In this document: positions 35,899 to 46,059 of the stretch, piece after piece | Numbering within the stretch: position 1 is the stretch's first letter | How the letters are laid out: every line of letters starts with the position of its first letter | DNA from: Caenorhabditis elegans | Lineage: Eukaryota; Nematoda; Chromadorea; Rhabditida; Rhabditidae | Length of the DNA stretch: 64,000 nucleotides | Direction: 5' to 3' | Assembly (NCBI RefSeq): GCF_000002985.6 | Contig: NC_003282.8 | Coordinates: 10,664,001-10,728,000 of the forward strand | Position numbers and translations under genes: made by a program | Notes under the pieces: generated by a model | Told to the model about the DNA's origin: nothing | The model's database searches: none | The model's input: the letters and a program-made list of their open reading frames with translations, nothing else

Positions 35899-37363
35899 TT
35901 ATACGAGCTCTTCATTTGCTTTCACTTCAGCGCGGATTATTTCGTTTCGGACTAGATCGTATTCAATATCGAACGAACGTTTCACCATCGATCTGCAAAT
36001 TTAATTAATTTTTTATTCGACAAACTTCGGAAAATTTGGTGAATGAGTTTTGAATTAAATTGCAAGGCAAAGTTACATGGATTCAACACTAATTTGATAC
36101 CGAAGTTCGAGAACAGATTAATTTGTGAACTGATTAAAATATCATTAATCATCAATCGACTCCGGCGAAAAAAGTTTGAATTTTGTGTTGGTATTGGTTT
36201 AGAATTTTTTTTAATTCGATTACAACTAACTTTTTTTGCACAATTTTCTCAATCTGCCGTTGCATATTGAAATCGCAAATGTAGACGAACGCCCGCCAAA
36301 CGACAGACAACATATAAACTTCGAAGCAAATCATAAATAACTGAAATAAAAGGATTAATAATTTATCCGAATCGTGGGAAATTTACCAAAACAGTATTAT
36401 GAAGGATTGACTGCATTTCGACGGTATTTTTCGAATTGGCAGTGTCGAGGAAATCGACGAAAAGATGGAGAATGAGTACAAAAATGAATAAGACGCAAAC
36501 TGTGAAGTATGGAATCAAGAAGATGTACCTGAAAAGTTTGAGAAAATTATTACAGTTTTTTTTTTGAAATTTTGAAAATTTTGTAGCTTTGTGAATTTTT
36601 TTTAATGCACAAGGGTTTATATGAAAGTAAAAAAGTTTCTTATTATTTTCTCTTTTTAATTTCAAAAAATTAATTTTTAGTATACTTCTATGGTAGTCAG
36701 ACATTTATGTTTTTTTTTTGTGAATTTTGATTTGAGCCCCGATACAAGTATTCGCACAGCCAAAATTGTCTCATTTTTTCATGTCATTGAATCTTAAACT
36801 AGCAGTAGGCACGTAGGCAGAAGGCAGGAGGTAGGCATATTTGTGCCTACGTGGCCTACATAGTGTTATCGACGCCTACCTCTTCAGACGGACTCCAGCA
36901 ATCAATAAAACGTTTGTGATACAAACTGTGAGGAAACCAAATGTTGCGGCTGAAAACACAAATGTTTTGTTTTTAAGTTTTTGTTGAAAACTCTTAGTTC
37001 TAGATTTGTCAGTAAATTCACAATAAATAGAATACTTTTCAACTTACAAAATACACCCAATGGCGACTCAGTATCCATGGCTTGCAAAAACAAGAAAGAA
37101 AAAACTAGGAAAGTTTTGATAATTGCCAAAATAACAAGAACATGCCGAATATGCATAGTTCCGAAAAACGCTCGATATTTTATGTTTTCTTCCTGAATTT
37201 AAAAAAAATCAGAAAAACAAACATCACTGAAACAAACATCAAATAATGCTGGATCCTCCCGTTTCTGATCAAACATACAACAACAACAATACGATTTGAC
37301 ATATGCCCTTGGAGTAATTGAATCTCGCTTTTGAAGTGGTTCACAATCAGATAATTTTGACAT
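35899..37363 (-). CDS. Four-transmembrane-segment protein, 228 aa, six exons
   Basis: Exons 37363-37238, 37192-37048, 36949-36880, 36528-36387, 36340-36231 and 35992-35899 close in frame. Hydrophobic segments are VLVILAIIKTFLVFSFLFL (about 60-78), TFGFLTVCITNVLLIAGV (about 93-110), YIFLIPYFTVCVLFIFVLIL (about 115-134), and LFMICFEVYMLSVVWRAFVY (about 162-181). The N-terminal cytosolic part contains YCCCCMFD, a likely palmitoylation cluster, and the C terminus is charged (NEIIRAEVKANEEL). The layout recalls LAPTM/MARVEL/tetraspan proteins, but no family signature is decisive. Intron 3 (36529-36879) contains a TAGGC-type dispersed repeat. Confidence 0.85.
36804..36890. repeat. TAGGC/GCCTAC-rich dispersed repeat
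   Basis: GTAGGCACGTAGGCAGAAGG is followed by GGTAGGCATATTTGTGCCTACGTGGCCTAC, an inverted arrangement. It is in the third intron of the four-TM gene and reaches into its donor region. Related patches are at 41660-41790, 43431-43590, 58545-58660 and 59600-59735. Confidence 0.7.
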
Positions 37364-39136
37364 TTTGGAAATTCTGAAATTTAAATAAAGTTTTTGTGAA
37401 AGGAGTAAAGATATAAAGTTTAGAAATTAAACATATTAGGGTAGATAGGAACGCCTTCAATGGGATCAATGCCTGCCTGCCAAGTTACTTGTCCGAAGAA
37501 AAATGCTAAACTTATTTTCTTATTTGCTTATAGCTCATTTAAGTTTTGCTTAAAGCTCAATCATGTAGAAACAAATAAAACAGGCAAACAGTAGGTTGCC
37601 TTGCATTCAGACAGGCACTTTTGGATAACATAAAATTGTATTCACATTCGAAATAAAAAAGATACAAAAGTTACATATTTGTTAAAGTTGTATTTTATAT
37701 AAGAGTTTAATTTGAAGTTTAATTTTGAATCTTACGAGGGTAACTTCTTGTGCCAAAACATATGGAAACGTTTCTATTTTGCTGCAGAAAATTAATGTAG
37801 GTAGCACTTTTTAGAATTTTGCAAATTTATATCGCTTATGAAAACTTTAAAATTATCTGCAGCTATTTAAAGAGGACACGAAACGCCCAGATTGTGGATG
37901 CAAAATATAAATCATTACGGGAACAGGGCACAAGTCTCACAAGTTCGGCGTAACGTTTTTTGATGACCAGGTGTTTAATAGAAAAATGGGTGTGGGTGGG
38001 TTCCGAAAGGGGGTACAACTTCCAATTTCGTCGAGAAAACGGTAGGTTTTGTCTTAATTTGATTTAATTTGATAGTGAAAAATACAAAAAAATGAATAAA
38101 TGAAAAATGAAATGGCGGGCATACATTTGTAAGGGAGAGGACAAAATGCGCAAAAACAACAGACATATCAATCTTCATTTAATAAAATCGGAAGAAAAAA
38201 ACTGATAAAAGATGAAATACAAGAAAATGAGACACGACACGGTTTTGGCCAAAAATCATGTGTGGAATGGGATCATATGAAAGTTCTATAATTGTACAGA
38301 GGGTTACTGTAGACAAGTGTCATCATCGGGAGGTGATATACAGAAGACACGAAAGAACCAAAAAAGGAATGGTTGATGATCATGTTGATAAGAAGGTGGA
38401 TACTAGGAGGGAGATTGATACGGGAATCAAGAAGCAAGTGATCGAAAATCGGAACGATCATTGGGACAGGGAACAAGTAAAATTTGTGGAGTACATTTGA
38501 AGAAAGTTACCGGAAAGGAAAAGGAGAAAAACTAGTATTTTGTTAATGGTAGTTAAACATAATATCTTTCACCTTTTGGTAACGATTTTCAACTTTTTAA
38601 TTACTGTTTTGTTCGACTAAAAGGGCAATTTATTTTCGACAATTAGTTAAAACAGATTAATTTTAATTTTGGTCTTCTCTTTCCTTTTTTGTAGAACTTC
38701 CTGTGAACTGGAAACTTGAAAATTAGGAAAAATCACTGTTTTGAATGAACAAAGAAGGCATGCCTTCGCACGTGACATTCACCTTCTGACCACTACTACA
38801 TTGACAAGCTAATCTAATCTGTTCAAAGTTCTAACCCAGCGAATTTTGTAGATTTTCGGTGAATTTCTGGCGATGTGTTGTTATTACAAATTATTATTTG
38901 CCACTTTATGGAAGTCGTCGATCACAAAAAATTCCTTCGAGTTTCATGGTCTACTTAAAATTCAAATAATAATATTCAAACATCGTAGGGATTAAAACAT
39001 GCGGCAGTGCTGCTTTTTTTTGGAAACGTCAAAAATTTTCAACTTGCAATTTTTAAATAATAGCAGTACACGCAATTTTTTTCGAAAATGGTTCAATTTC
39101 CAAACAAGTGTCAAATTCGATTTATTTTCTATCAAA
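37364..39136. other. Intergenic, no convincing gene
   Basis: Contains the promoter of the minus-strand four-TM gene. A plus-strand frame at 38258-38500 is Lys/Asp-rich and unspliced and was not called. A GCCTGCCTGCC patch is at about 37470. Confidence 0.45.
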
Positions 39137-39787
39137 ATGTCGTCGACGTCGCAGGAGGAGGACGGAAGCGAAGAAGATGAACATTTTAAGTCGTTATTAT
39201 TAATAATCATGTTTGGCTCACATTTGTTTTTCTTCTTTATCGTATGGTTCTGGTTCTATCCAGTAGACGAATCACCGAAAAATCACATGATGCATAAATT
39301 GGAGAAGGTATAAGAAAAGATTTCGTTTGGATGCATGCAAATTGGCAGTAAATTGCTCGTAAAGTCGGTGTACTAAACAGAACTCGAAACATGTTGAAAC
39401 ATCGACAAAATGCGTTATAGTTTACACGCAAGTTTCATTGTGATTTTTATATACTTTTGAGAAATGGGCTACTATAAACTTCTTAAAGGCGCACACCTTT
39501 GTGCAGACCTAATTTCAAATATTTTTGTTCGTAGGTATATTTCTGCCTGACCGTCATTTTAAGAATACAATCTGGGCAACAAAGTTGCACACGCACTTAT
39601 TCAGTAGTAATTTTACAATTCTGGCACACTTTTAAAAGCATTCACTTTTCCGGTTTCACTTAATCGGTGGCACCTCTTCCGAAAAAATAAATTTTTAATT
39701 TTCAGGACATTGCAAAATCTCGAAAAAAAGGCGGCACGGTTCGTCCGATCACTCGTCTTTCGAGAAGTAGGCTTCTTAGATCGTCAT
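39137..39787 (+). CDS. Alternative model: single-pass membrane protein, 85 aa
   Basis: Exon 39137-39307 spliced at the clear GAGAAG|GTATAAG donor to the acceptor before 39706 gives MSSTSQEEDGSEEDEHF, one hydrophobic segment (SLLLIIMFGSHLFFFFIVWF), PVDESPKNHMM and a basic tail that stops at TGA 39785-39787. A short acidic N terminus, one TM helix and a basic tail make a plausible small membrane protein. It uses the second exon in a different frame from the RING-like protein, so at most one of the two readings, or two isoforms, is right. Confidence 0.4.
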
Positions 39788-42700
39788 GACACGTGTCACG
39801 AACGTGAATACCAGCTAACAGAAGACGATCAAAAGTTGATAAAACTGGTAAAAGAAGGCGAAACCAATAATTTGAAGCAGGGATCCAAATTGTTTGACGA
39901 TCTGACAATGAGTTGTGGCAGTTTAATTGTCAAGCGAGGTGCTACAATAGAAACTAATTTCAATAACGAGACTATGGATCAGGTATGGAGATTCCACTGA
40001 TATTTTGGAGATTATGGCATGTTTTCAGTTTGACAATGAGGAAGCTGCTGTAATTGAAGATTTGGTACAATTGAAACGGTCGAAAGAAGAAAAAGAAAAG
40101 AAGAAGAAGAGGAAGACGAAAGAAAGAATGGATGGTAAGTGTCTCTATTTGAGTTTTCGAGTAAAACTTGAAACTTGTGAATTGAGCCAGTGTATGAAAG
40201 GACCCTTACATCAAATTTTACGAGCTTGAAAGTAGAAAATGGAAATTTATTCGAGGCGTTTGAAATTCTATCGCAAATCCGAATAAAAAATATAAGAAAT
40301 TTGTTCAGCTTTAGAAAATCTATTTTATAGTAAACTCAAATTCCAGCTCTGGATGAACTAACACATGTCACCTCAAACGATAGGATTTCTCTGCTATCTC
40401 GAATAATACCCGATCTTCATAACCAATCACGAAAAGGACTGAAGCTCGCCCCATCAACAATCCGCGAGCACACTGTTAGCGTTCAGCCAACACTGGAAGA
40501 TGATATGACACAGAAGAAGGTGGTCAAAAAACCATCGTCGAGACCACACAAGAAGCCATCAACGACCCGTGAGCACACTCTTAGCGTTCAGAAAACAGTG
40601 GAAGATGATATGACACAGAAGAAGGTGGTCAAAAAACCATCGTCTAGACCACACAAAAAACCATCAACAATGGAGGTTTTGCTCAAAAAGAAAAAATCGG
40701 CGGCAACGATCAGTAAGTTTGTTTGAGATAGACAACTGTTTGTTCAATTTTTAATTTTAAAAACAAGTAGGCTGAAAATTGACGAAAATGTTTTAATAGA
40801 TTACTACGATTCCCTTTTATTCTTACGAGAACGTTCTGTGCATTCATATCAGTTTGATTCTACCAGAGAGAATACATTTTTGTAGAAGATGGGCGAACAG
40901 TACACAATGTCAGTCAGATGTCAGTAGTTTCAACTCAAGAAACGACAAGAAGCAAGAGTAATATGATGAAACCTAATTAAAATGAATATTTTTTTAAACG
41001 TTTTCTGAATCTTTTGACGTATTTCAGTGAGATGAAGCTTCTGAAATATTAGGTAGTCCCGCTCTTTGGCTGTTTTACAACATGGGGGACGGCGGAATCA
41101 ACTTATTAACTTTGGATGCGGTCGAAGCTTTCATTTCTGTTTTGTATAGCTAATACTGGAGACGGGTCCCATTTTTTTTCTATTTTGGCGTCGAATTCAA
41201 TATTCTTCCATTACTAAACTAAATTCTTTGAAAAGTATTCTACCCAACTTCAATGGTACATGTTATGTATACATATATCGACAGCTTTTTAAGAAACATT
41301 CCATAACGGAAACGAATTGTTGGAATTGATGTTAAAAAAGTAGAAAAACAAAATAAAATATCATTTCAAAAAAGGAAAAACTAAAAAAAAAAGCGTGACA
41401 TTCCATGTTCATATATTTATATTTTTTTTTTCCAACAAGATAGACAAGTCAGGGGAGAATCATTCCCATATTATTACAAAAAAGCGAAGACACTCAATCG
41501 GTCAATATTTGGATTTAACAGAACAAATTATGGAGCCAAACATTGAGTAAGTTGTACCAGATGTTTTACAAGAGACGTCATTGACGTTGTGACCATGCAA
41601 CTTTGTTTTAAAATTTGTACCTGAATCTGGTTTAATGTCGGGAGTTGCGAAACAACACACAGGGCAGAAGGCGGTAGGTAGGCTTGAAGACGAGTTGCAG
41701 CCTGCAACTCGCCTACAACTTGCAGGCGCATAGGTAGGTTGGTAAGCATGCAAATAGGTAGATAAGCCTGTAGATAGGCAGACAACCTGATACAGGTATT
41801 TTCCATTGTTTTAATTCTTACAACCGGATTCCGGAGTTGTATATATGGGGTAACTTTTGAAAGCTCTTTTCGGTCTCCCTTCTGTCGGAAACTAGAGCCC
41901 CAGAATAAAATTGGATCAATGGGGGGGGGGGGGGGGGGACCTAACTTCAATTAAAAAAAGTGGTGCATTTTTACAGAGAAACATGTCAACTCCACACAAA
42001 GTTTGGAAAACTTTTTGGAACCGTCACCGAGCCCAACAACTCACCCTATCAAAATCTCTTGGATTTGTCATTTCGGCCCAGTAAAGTTCAGGATAATCCG
42101 CAAATGTTTCTTCCGCCGAGCATCAATCCGAAGACTGCAACGGAAATCAAGAAAATCGATTTAACAACTGAATTTCGTGGAAATCAGCCAGTTCTATCGT
42201 ACACAATCACTTGGTTGGACAAGAATGCATCAAAGAAAACGGATAAGGCATCAATCAAAAGTTCAACGAAAACGAGAGATTCGCAGAGAAAATCTGTGAC
42301 TAGTTCTTTGTCGGATGATTCGTCGGAAACTGATGAGCCCGTGCAATTGGTCAAGAAACCGTCGTCAATGATGAAAATTCCAGGAAGTGAGTAAGAAATG
42401 GAATAACAAGTTTTTTATATAGTTGCCCAATTTCACCACGTGTCACCCGATAGCTTTTGTCGTCGGCTTAGCCCATAATTGAAATATCGAACAAATTTCA
42501 GAAGTTCGTTGTGATGGCCCATGTGCTCAAGTTATCGAATTGGCGGATACAGTTCAATTCGGATGTGATCATGTGATTTGTTCGGGTTGCCGTAAAAAAG
42601 CAACAAGCACTCCACTTTTCGATGGTTCTCCCGGTTGTTGCAATGTAAATTGTGTTCAACTTGCAAAGGCAAATGGGGATAAAGTTTGCGCTGGACAATC

Positions 42701-43254
42701 GAACTCTGTCACCTCGAACATTTCGGTAGGGAATATTCAGAGTTGATTTGTGCATTATGCCTCGGTAAGAATCGCGAGTTTATCTGTAAAAAAAAAAATC
42801 ATCTGACGAGACCCAAACTATGGGGCGGGGCGATGCGCGTTTTTGTGCGTCGGCATAATACAAAATCAATATCAATTTTACTATTTCAGTATGTGGGAGC
42901 AATCGAATCAATTGTGACTCATGTTTGCATTCTGAAGAACTACGGTCATGATGTGCTCCGAACTCAAGTGGAACTGGAATTTCCGTCTTCAGCTCGGTTT
43001 TCTGTTATTATCAGATGTTTGTTTCATTACAAGTGCGTTTGACGTTTGATGTCACGATTTTCATTGAATTTTTCAGAGATCTGATGAAGAACTCCCGTTT
43101 CTACTACAGTACCCAGAAGCCCACCTGCCGTGCGGATATCCTACCAATCTCGCTGACTGACACTAATCTTCGTTTCCACAATATTGTCGACATGAAATCC
43201 GATCCGATTTTGTACTTAATCATTGTCGGAAAAGACATCCAATTTTTTGACTGA
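39137..43254 (+). CDS. RING-like zinc-finger protein with internal Lys/Pro repeats, about 620 aa; 5' end uncertain
   Basis: Eight exons link without a phase conflict: 39706-39982, 40029-40134, 40347-40712, 40886-40957, 41522-41546 (25 nt), 41977-42386, 42502-42725, 42890-43032, and then the terminal exon 43077-43254. Exon 40347-40712 holds two near-identical units of about 37 aa (EHT.SVQ..EDDMTQKKVVKKPSSRPHKKPST). A VKKPSS motif recurs after exon 41977, which supports a single gene. Residues encoded at 42502-42660 form a RING-like set: RCDGPC, FGCDHVICSGC, and GCCNVNC. This suggests an E3-type or other zinc-binding protein. The C terminus is beta-rich and ends KDIQFFD. The first exon is unclear: ATG 39137 with donor AT|GTTTGG at 39210 fits the frame, whereas the obvious donor at 39307 leads to a stop at 39787 (see findings). 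Alternatively translation starts at 41530 (MEPNIEETCQL), making two genes. Confidence 0.6.
40470..40672 (+). repeat. Internal tandem duplication, about 105 bp, coding
   Basis: From GAGCACACTGTTAGCGTTCAG (about 40468) to AAGCCATCAACG, then again from GAGCACACTCTTAGCGTTCAG (about 40570) to AAACCATCAACA. The copies differ at only a few bases and keep frame, giving two Lys/Pro-rich protein repeats. Confidence 0.85.
41660..41790. repeat. TAGGT/TAGGC-type degenerate repeat
   Basis: GGCGGTAGGTAGGC, an inverted GTTGCAGCCTGCAAC, CGCATAGGTAGGTTGGTAAG and further TAGGTAGATAAGCC words, inside an intron of the RING-like gene. The minus-strand frames here are a by-product of the repeat. Confidence 0.7.
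41921..41938 (+). repeat. Poly-G tract, 18 bp
   Basis: Uninterrupted run of 18 G, in an intron of the RING-like gene, 38 bp before the exon at 41977. Confidence 0.95.
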
Positions 43255-43580
43255 ATTCTGTTCAGTCTGAATACTGCGTTCTGGCTGTACTCTGATAAAG
43301 CATTGTTCTTTTGAATTTTGTCGTGAACTTTTGGTACTCTACAATTACAGTGATAGATCTGAATGATGTCTCTTGAATAGACATTTCGCATGATCGAGGA
43401 GCCTCATATCCGCCTCTTTGTTTACCTAGGCAAATACTCATTGACTCCAAAATCATTGACTACCTGTTCTCATTGCCTACCCTTGCTTACTGACTACCCT
43501 TGCTCTTTGCCTACCTCTTTCTCATTGACTATCTTTTCTCATTGCCTACTCTTTCTCATTGCCTACCCTTTGCTCATTGT
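43255..43580. repeat. 3' flank with CTCATTGCCTACC-type repeats
   Basis: From about 43431 to 43590 the plus strand repeats CTCATTGCCTAC / TTGACTACC words with drift (at least eight times). The run ends at the fold-back element. The frames here are simple-sequence artefacts. Confidence 0.65.
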
Positions 43581-45299
43581 CTACTCGTTTTCTTCATCAG
43601 TCAAGAGGCACGTACAAGGACCGTATTCCAAGAATACATCAAAGGTACATCTACTCAATTTGTTCATTCATTCAAAGGGTATACATATTTACAATCTTTC
43701 AATCTGTACACAACAGTTCGGGCAACAATTAGTAGTAGCTGAGTCATGTTTTAATTTACATTAATTTTGATAGGACACACAAAGGCTGGGCAACATTCAT
43801 TATCCATCAACATTAATAGCAAAAATAGCAACAAAAAAACAACAATTAAAAATTTGAAAAAAAAGTGGCAAAGAACGTAAAATCAATAACAATGAAATTT
43901 GGCATAAGAAATTCATTCGGAGTCGGAGTCAATCACTCGTTTTCTGCTTTTGAGCATATAGGAACATGACGCCGTAGTATCAGACGTTTCAAACAAGGAT
44001 GCACTGGAGTTGATGGTGGCTTTCGATCTAAAAATGAAATAACCTCCAAAACTCTCTGAACTGAGTATTTTCAAACTGGCGTATCTCAAAAAATACACAT
44101 CTGGAAAACAAATGTCCAACTAACAAAATGATCAGAAATATTTTTTCTTTTTAATTCAATAATTTTTATTTTAATACACCAACATTTTGTAGAGTTACAC
44201 GGAGTCAAAGTCATTTTTCCAAAATTCACAAAAAGTTTTTAGAACTCTTTTGTTGTACCCTATATAACTCAACTTTCATTGAATTTCAGAAGATAAATTT
44301 TGTTGAATTGTAAGTGAAAAATATTTTTCCACATTTTACCAGTTTCAAGTTTTTTGATATTTTCATGTTCCGCCAAGATATAGACCGTTTTCTGAAAAAA
44401 TCCAATTTCGCTCATAAAATTCTTCATATCCAACGTATCGACTTGAAATTTTGAAAAATGATCACTTTTTTGAGGTCTCTACAATGTCCTAAAAAATCTT
44501 TCGAAAAACACTGTCCATCTCCAAAATCGTCCTTCGCTCCGAAAAATGAAATCGGACTTTTGCTTTTCGAAAAATGGGCGAAAAAATCAATTTGCGATTT
44601 TTGGGTCGAAAAAAATATTTTTAGAAAGCTGAGAACACGCTATTTACGAATTTCATGTTCATTTCAGGTAAATTCTTGTTTAAAATGACCTAAAAGTTAA
44701 ACAAAAAGGACATAATTTTAATTCTCACGTGGATTTTTTTTTAATTTGCATTAAAACAATTGAAACACTGAGCAAGTTACCAAAAAATTTCACGTGAGAA
44801 TTAGAAAAATGTTCTTTTTGTTCAATTTTTAGGTCGTTTCAGAGAAAAAATCACCTAAAATGAACATGAAATTCGTAAATAGCGTGTTCTCAGCTTTCTA
44901 AAAATATTTTTTTCGACCCAAAAATCGCAAATTGATTTTTTTTCGCCCATTTTTCGAAAAGTAAAAGTCAAATTATGCCAAATTTCATTGTTATTGATTT
45001 TACGTTCTTTGCCACTTTTTTTTCAAATTTTTAATTGTTGTTTTTTTGTTGCTATTGTTGCTATTAGTGTTCATGGATAATGAATGTTGCCCAGCCTTTG
45101 TGTGTCCTATCAAAATTAATATAAATTAAAACATGACTCAGCTACTACTAATTGTTGCCCGAACTGTTGTGTACAGATTGAAAAATTGTGAATATGTATA
45201 CCCTTTGAATGAATGAACAAATTGAGTAGATGTACCTTTGATGTATTCTTGGAATACGGTCCTTGTACGTGCCTCTTGACTGATGAAGAAAACGAGTAG
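43581..45299. mobile_element. Large fold-back (inverted-repeat) element, 1.72 kb
   Basis: The left arm 43581-43907 pairs with the right arm 44973-45299; both are 327 bases and nearly identical as reverse complements (for example TTCGGGCAACAATTAGTAGT against ACTACTAATTGTTGCCCGAA). Inner arms, about 44552-44743 and 44784-44972, continue the pairing around a loop of about 40 bases. The left side carries about 645 extra bases (43908-44551) with no partner. There is no transposase frame. The structure is that of a fold-back or MITE-class transposon. Confidence 0.9.
43908..44551. other. Insertion in the left arm of the fold-back element, with an exon-like segment on the minus strand
   Basis: Unpaired sequence interrupting the left arm. 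On the minus strand a TTTTTAG acceptor near 44030 opens a frame (SKATINSSASLFETSDTTA, then SYMLKSRKRVIDSDSE) ending in TGA at about 43913. It resembles the last exon of a nuclear protein gene. The rest (44140-44540) is AT-rich with ATATAGACCGTTTTCTGAAAA-like worm repeat words. Confidence 0.45.
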
Positions 45300-46059
45300 G
45301 CCGTTTACCTAACCTTCACGATCTTTTACTGAATAGCGGAGAACAGGAATGTATGCATGCTGCGATTATAAATGTATAGAATTTGATCAATTAAGAGCTT
45401 AATATAACAGCTCAATTTTCAAAAATTTCCCTTCAATTTTTCCTGTTTCTGAAGTTTGTGTACTCATAGTCAGTTTTTAAATTTGTAATTGCCTCAAAGT
45501 TTCTTTTTTATGTTCTGAATCTTGACTCGTTTAAAAGGGAGAATATGTTTTTATTCTGTATGCGAAATGCATAAAGACAAATTGATTGAGACTATTTTGG
45601 CAAAAAAAATGGGATGGGATCTACAACGATTTATACAAGATGGGATCACTGAGAAACGAAAAGCTCAAGTATCTCACAATCTCTGTGGTTATGTTGTTAA
45701 TAGATTGAGGTTTACTTTGAAGAACAAATGCAAGTATATATGATGACAAGGAATAGAATAAAAAGAGGAGGATTGACGGTGGGAAAGTTCAAAATTATGT
45801 TTCGGGAAATTGGTAAATCAGAACTAATGGTTCTGAAAGCAAAGTTTAAATATTATGGAAACTGGTCTCAAGAATTACTTTCACAAGCGTTGTGTTTAAT
45901 AGGCCCGTTTAAAACTCCCATTTTGAATATTGGAATATATAGTTGATACTAAATTTTTCACAACTATAACACATATTATTCAATAATTACAGATTGTTCA
46001 TCCTCTCCTTTGTTGTTATTTTGATGTTTTGTATTCTCTTCCTCATCATCATCTAATTG
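45300..46059. other. Intergenic, nothing firmly supported
   Basis: Two plus-strand frames (45522-45743 and 45728-45946) overlap and are Lys-rich, with no domain or splice context. The 3' flank of the globin gene occupies the right end, with CATCATCATC trinucleotides at about 46043. Confidence 0.4.

Noticed and set aside
38258..38500. 80-aa Lys/Asp-rich plus-strand frame
   Set aside because: Unspliced, isolated, no family resemblance, no poly(A) signal.
41502..41950. Two minus-strand frames (83 and 140 aa) with Cys and Pro
   Set aside because: Produced by the TAGGT/TAGGC repeat and the poly-G tract (a run of Pro codons on the minus strand), inside an intron.
43390..43764. 124-aa plus-strand frame
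   Set aside because: Translation of the CTCATTGCCTAC repeat followed by the arm of the fold-back element.
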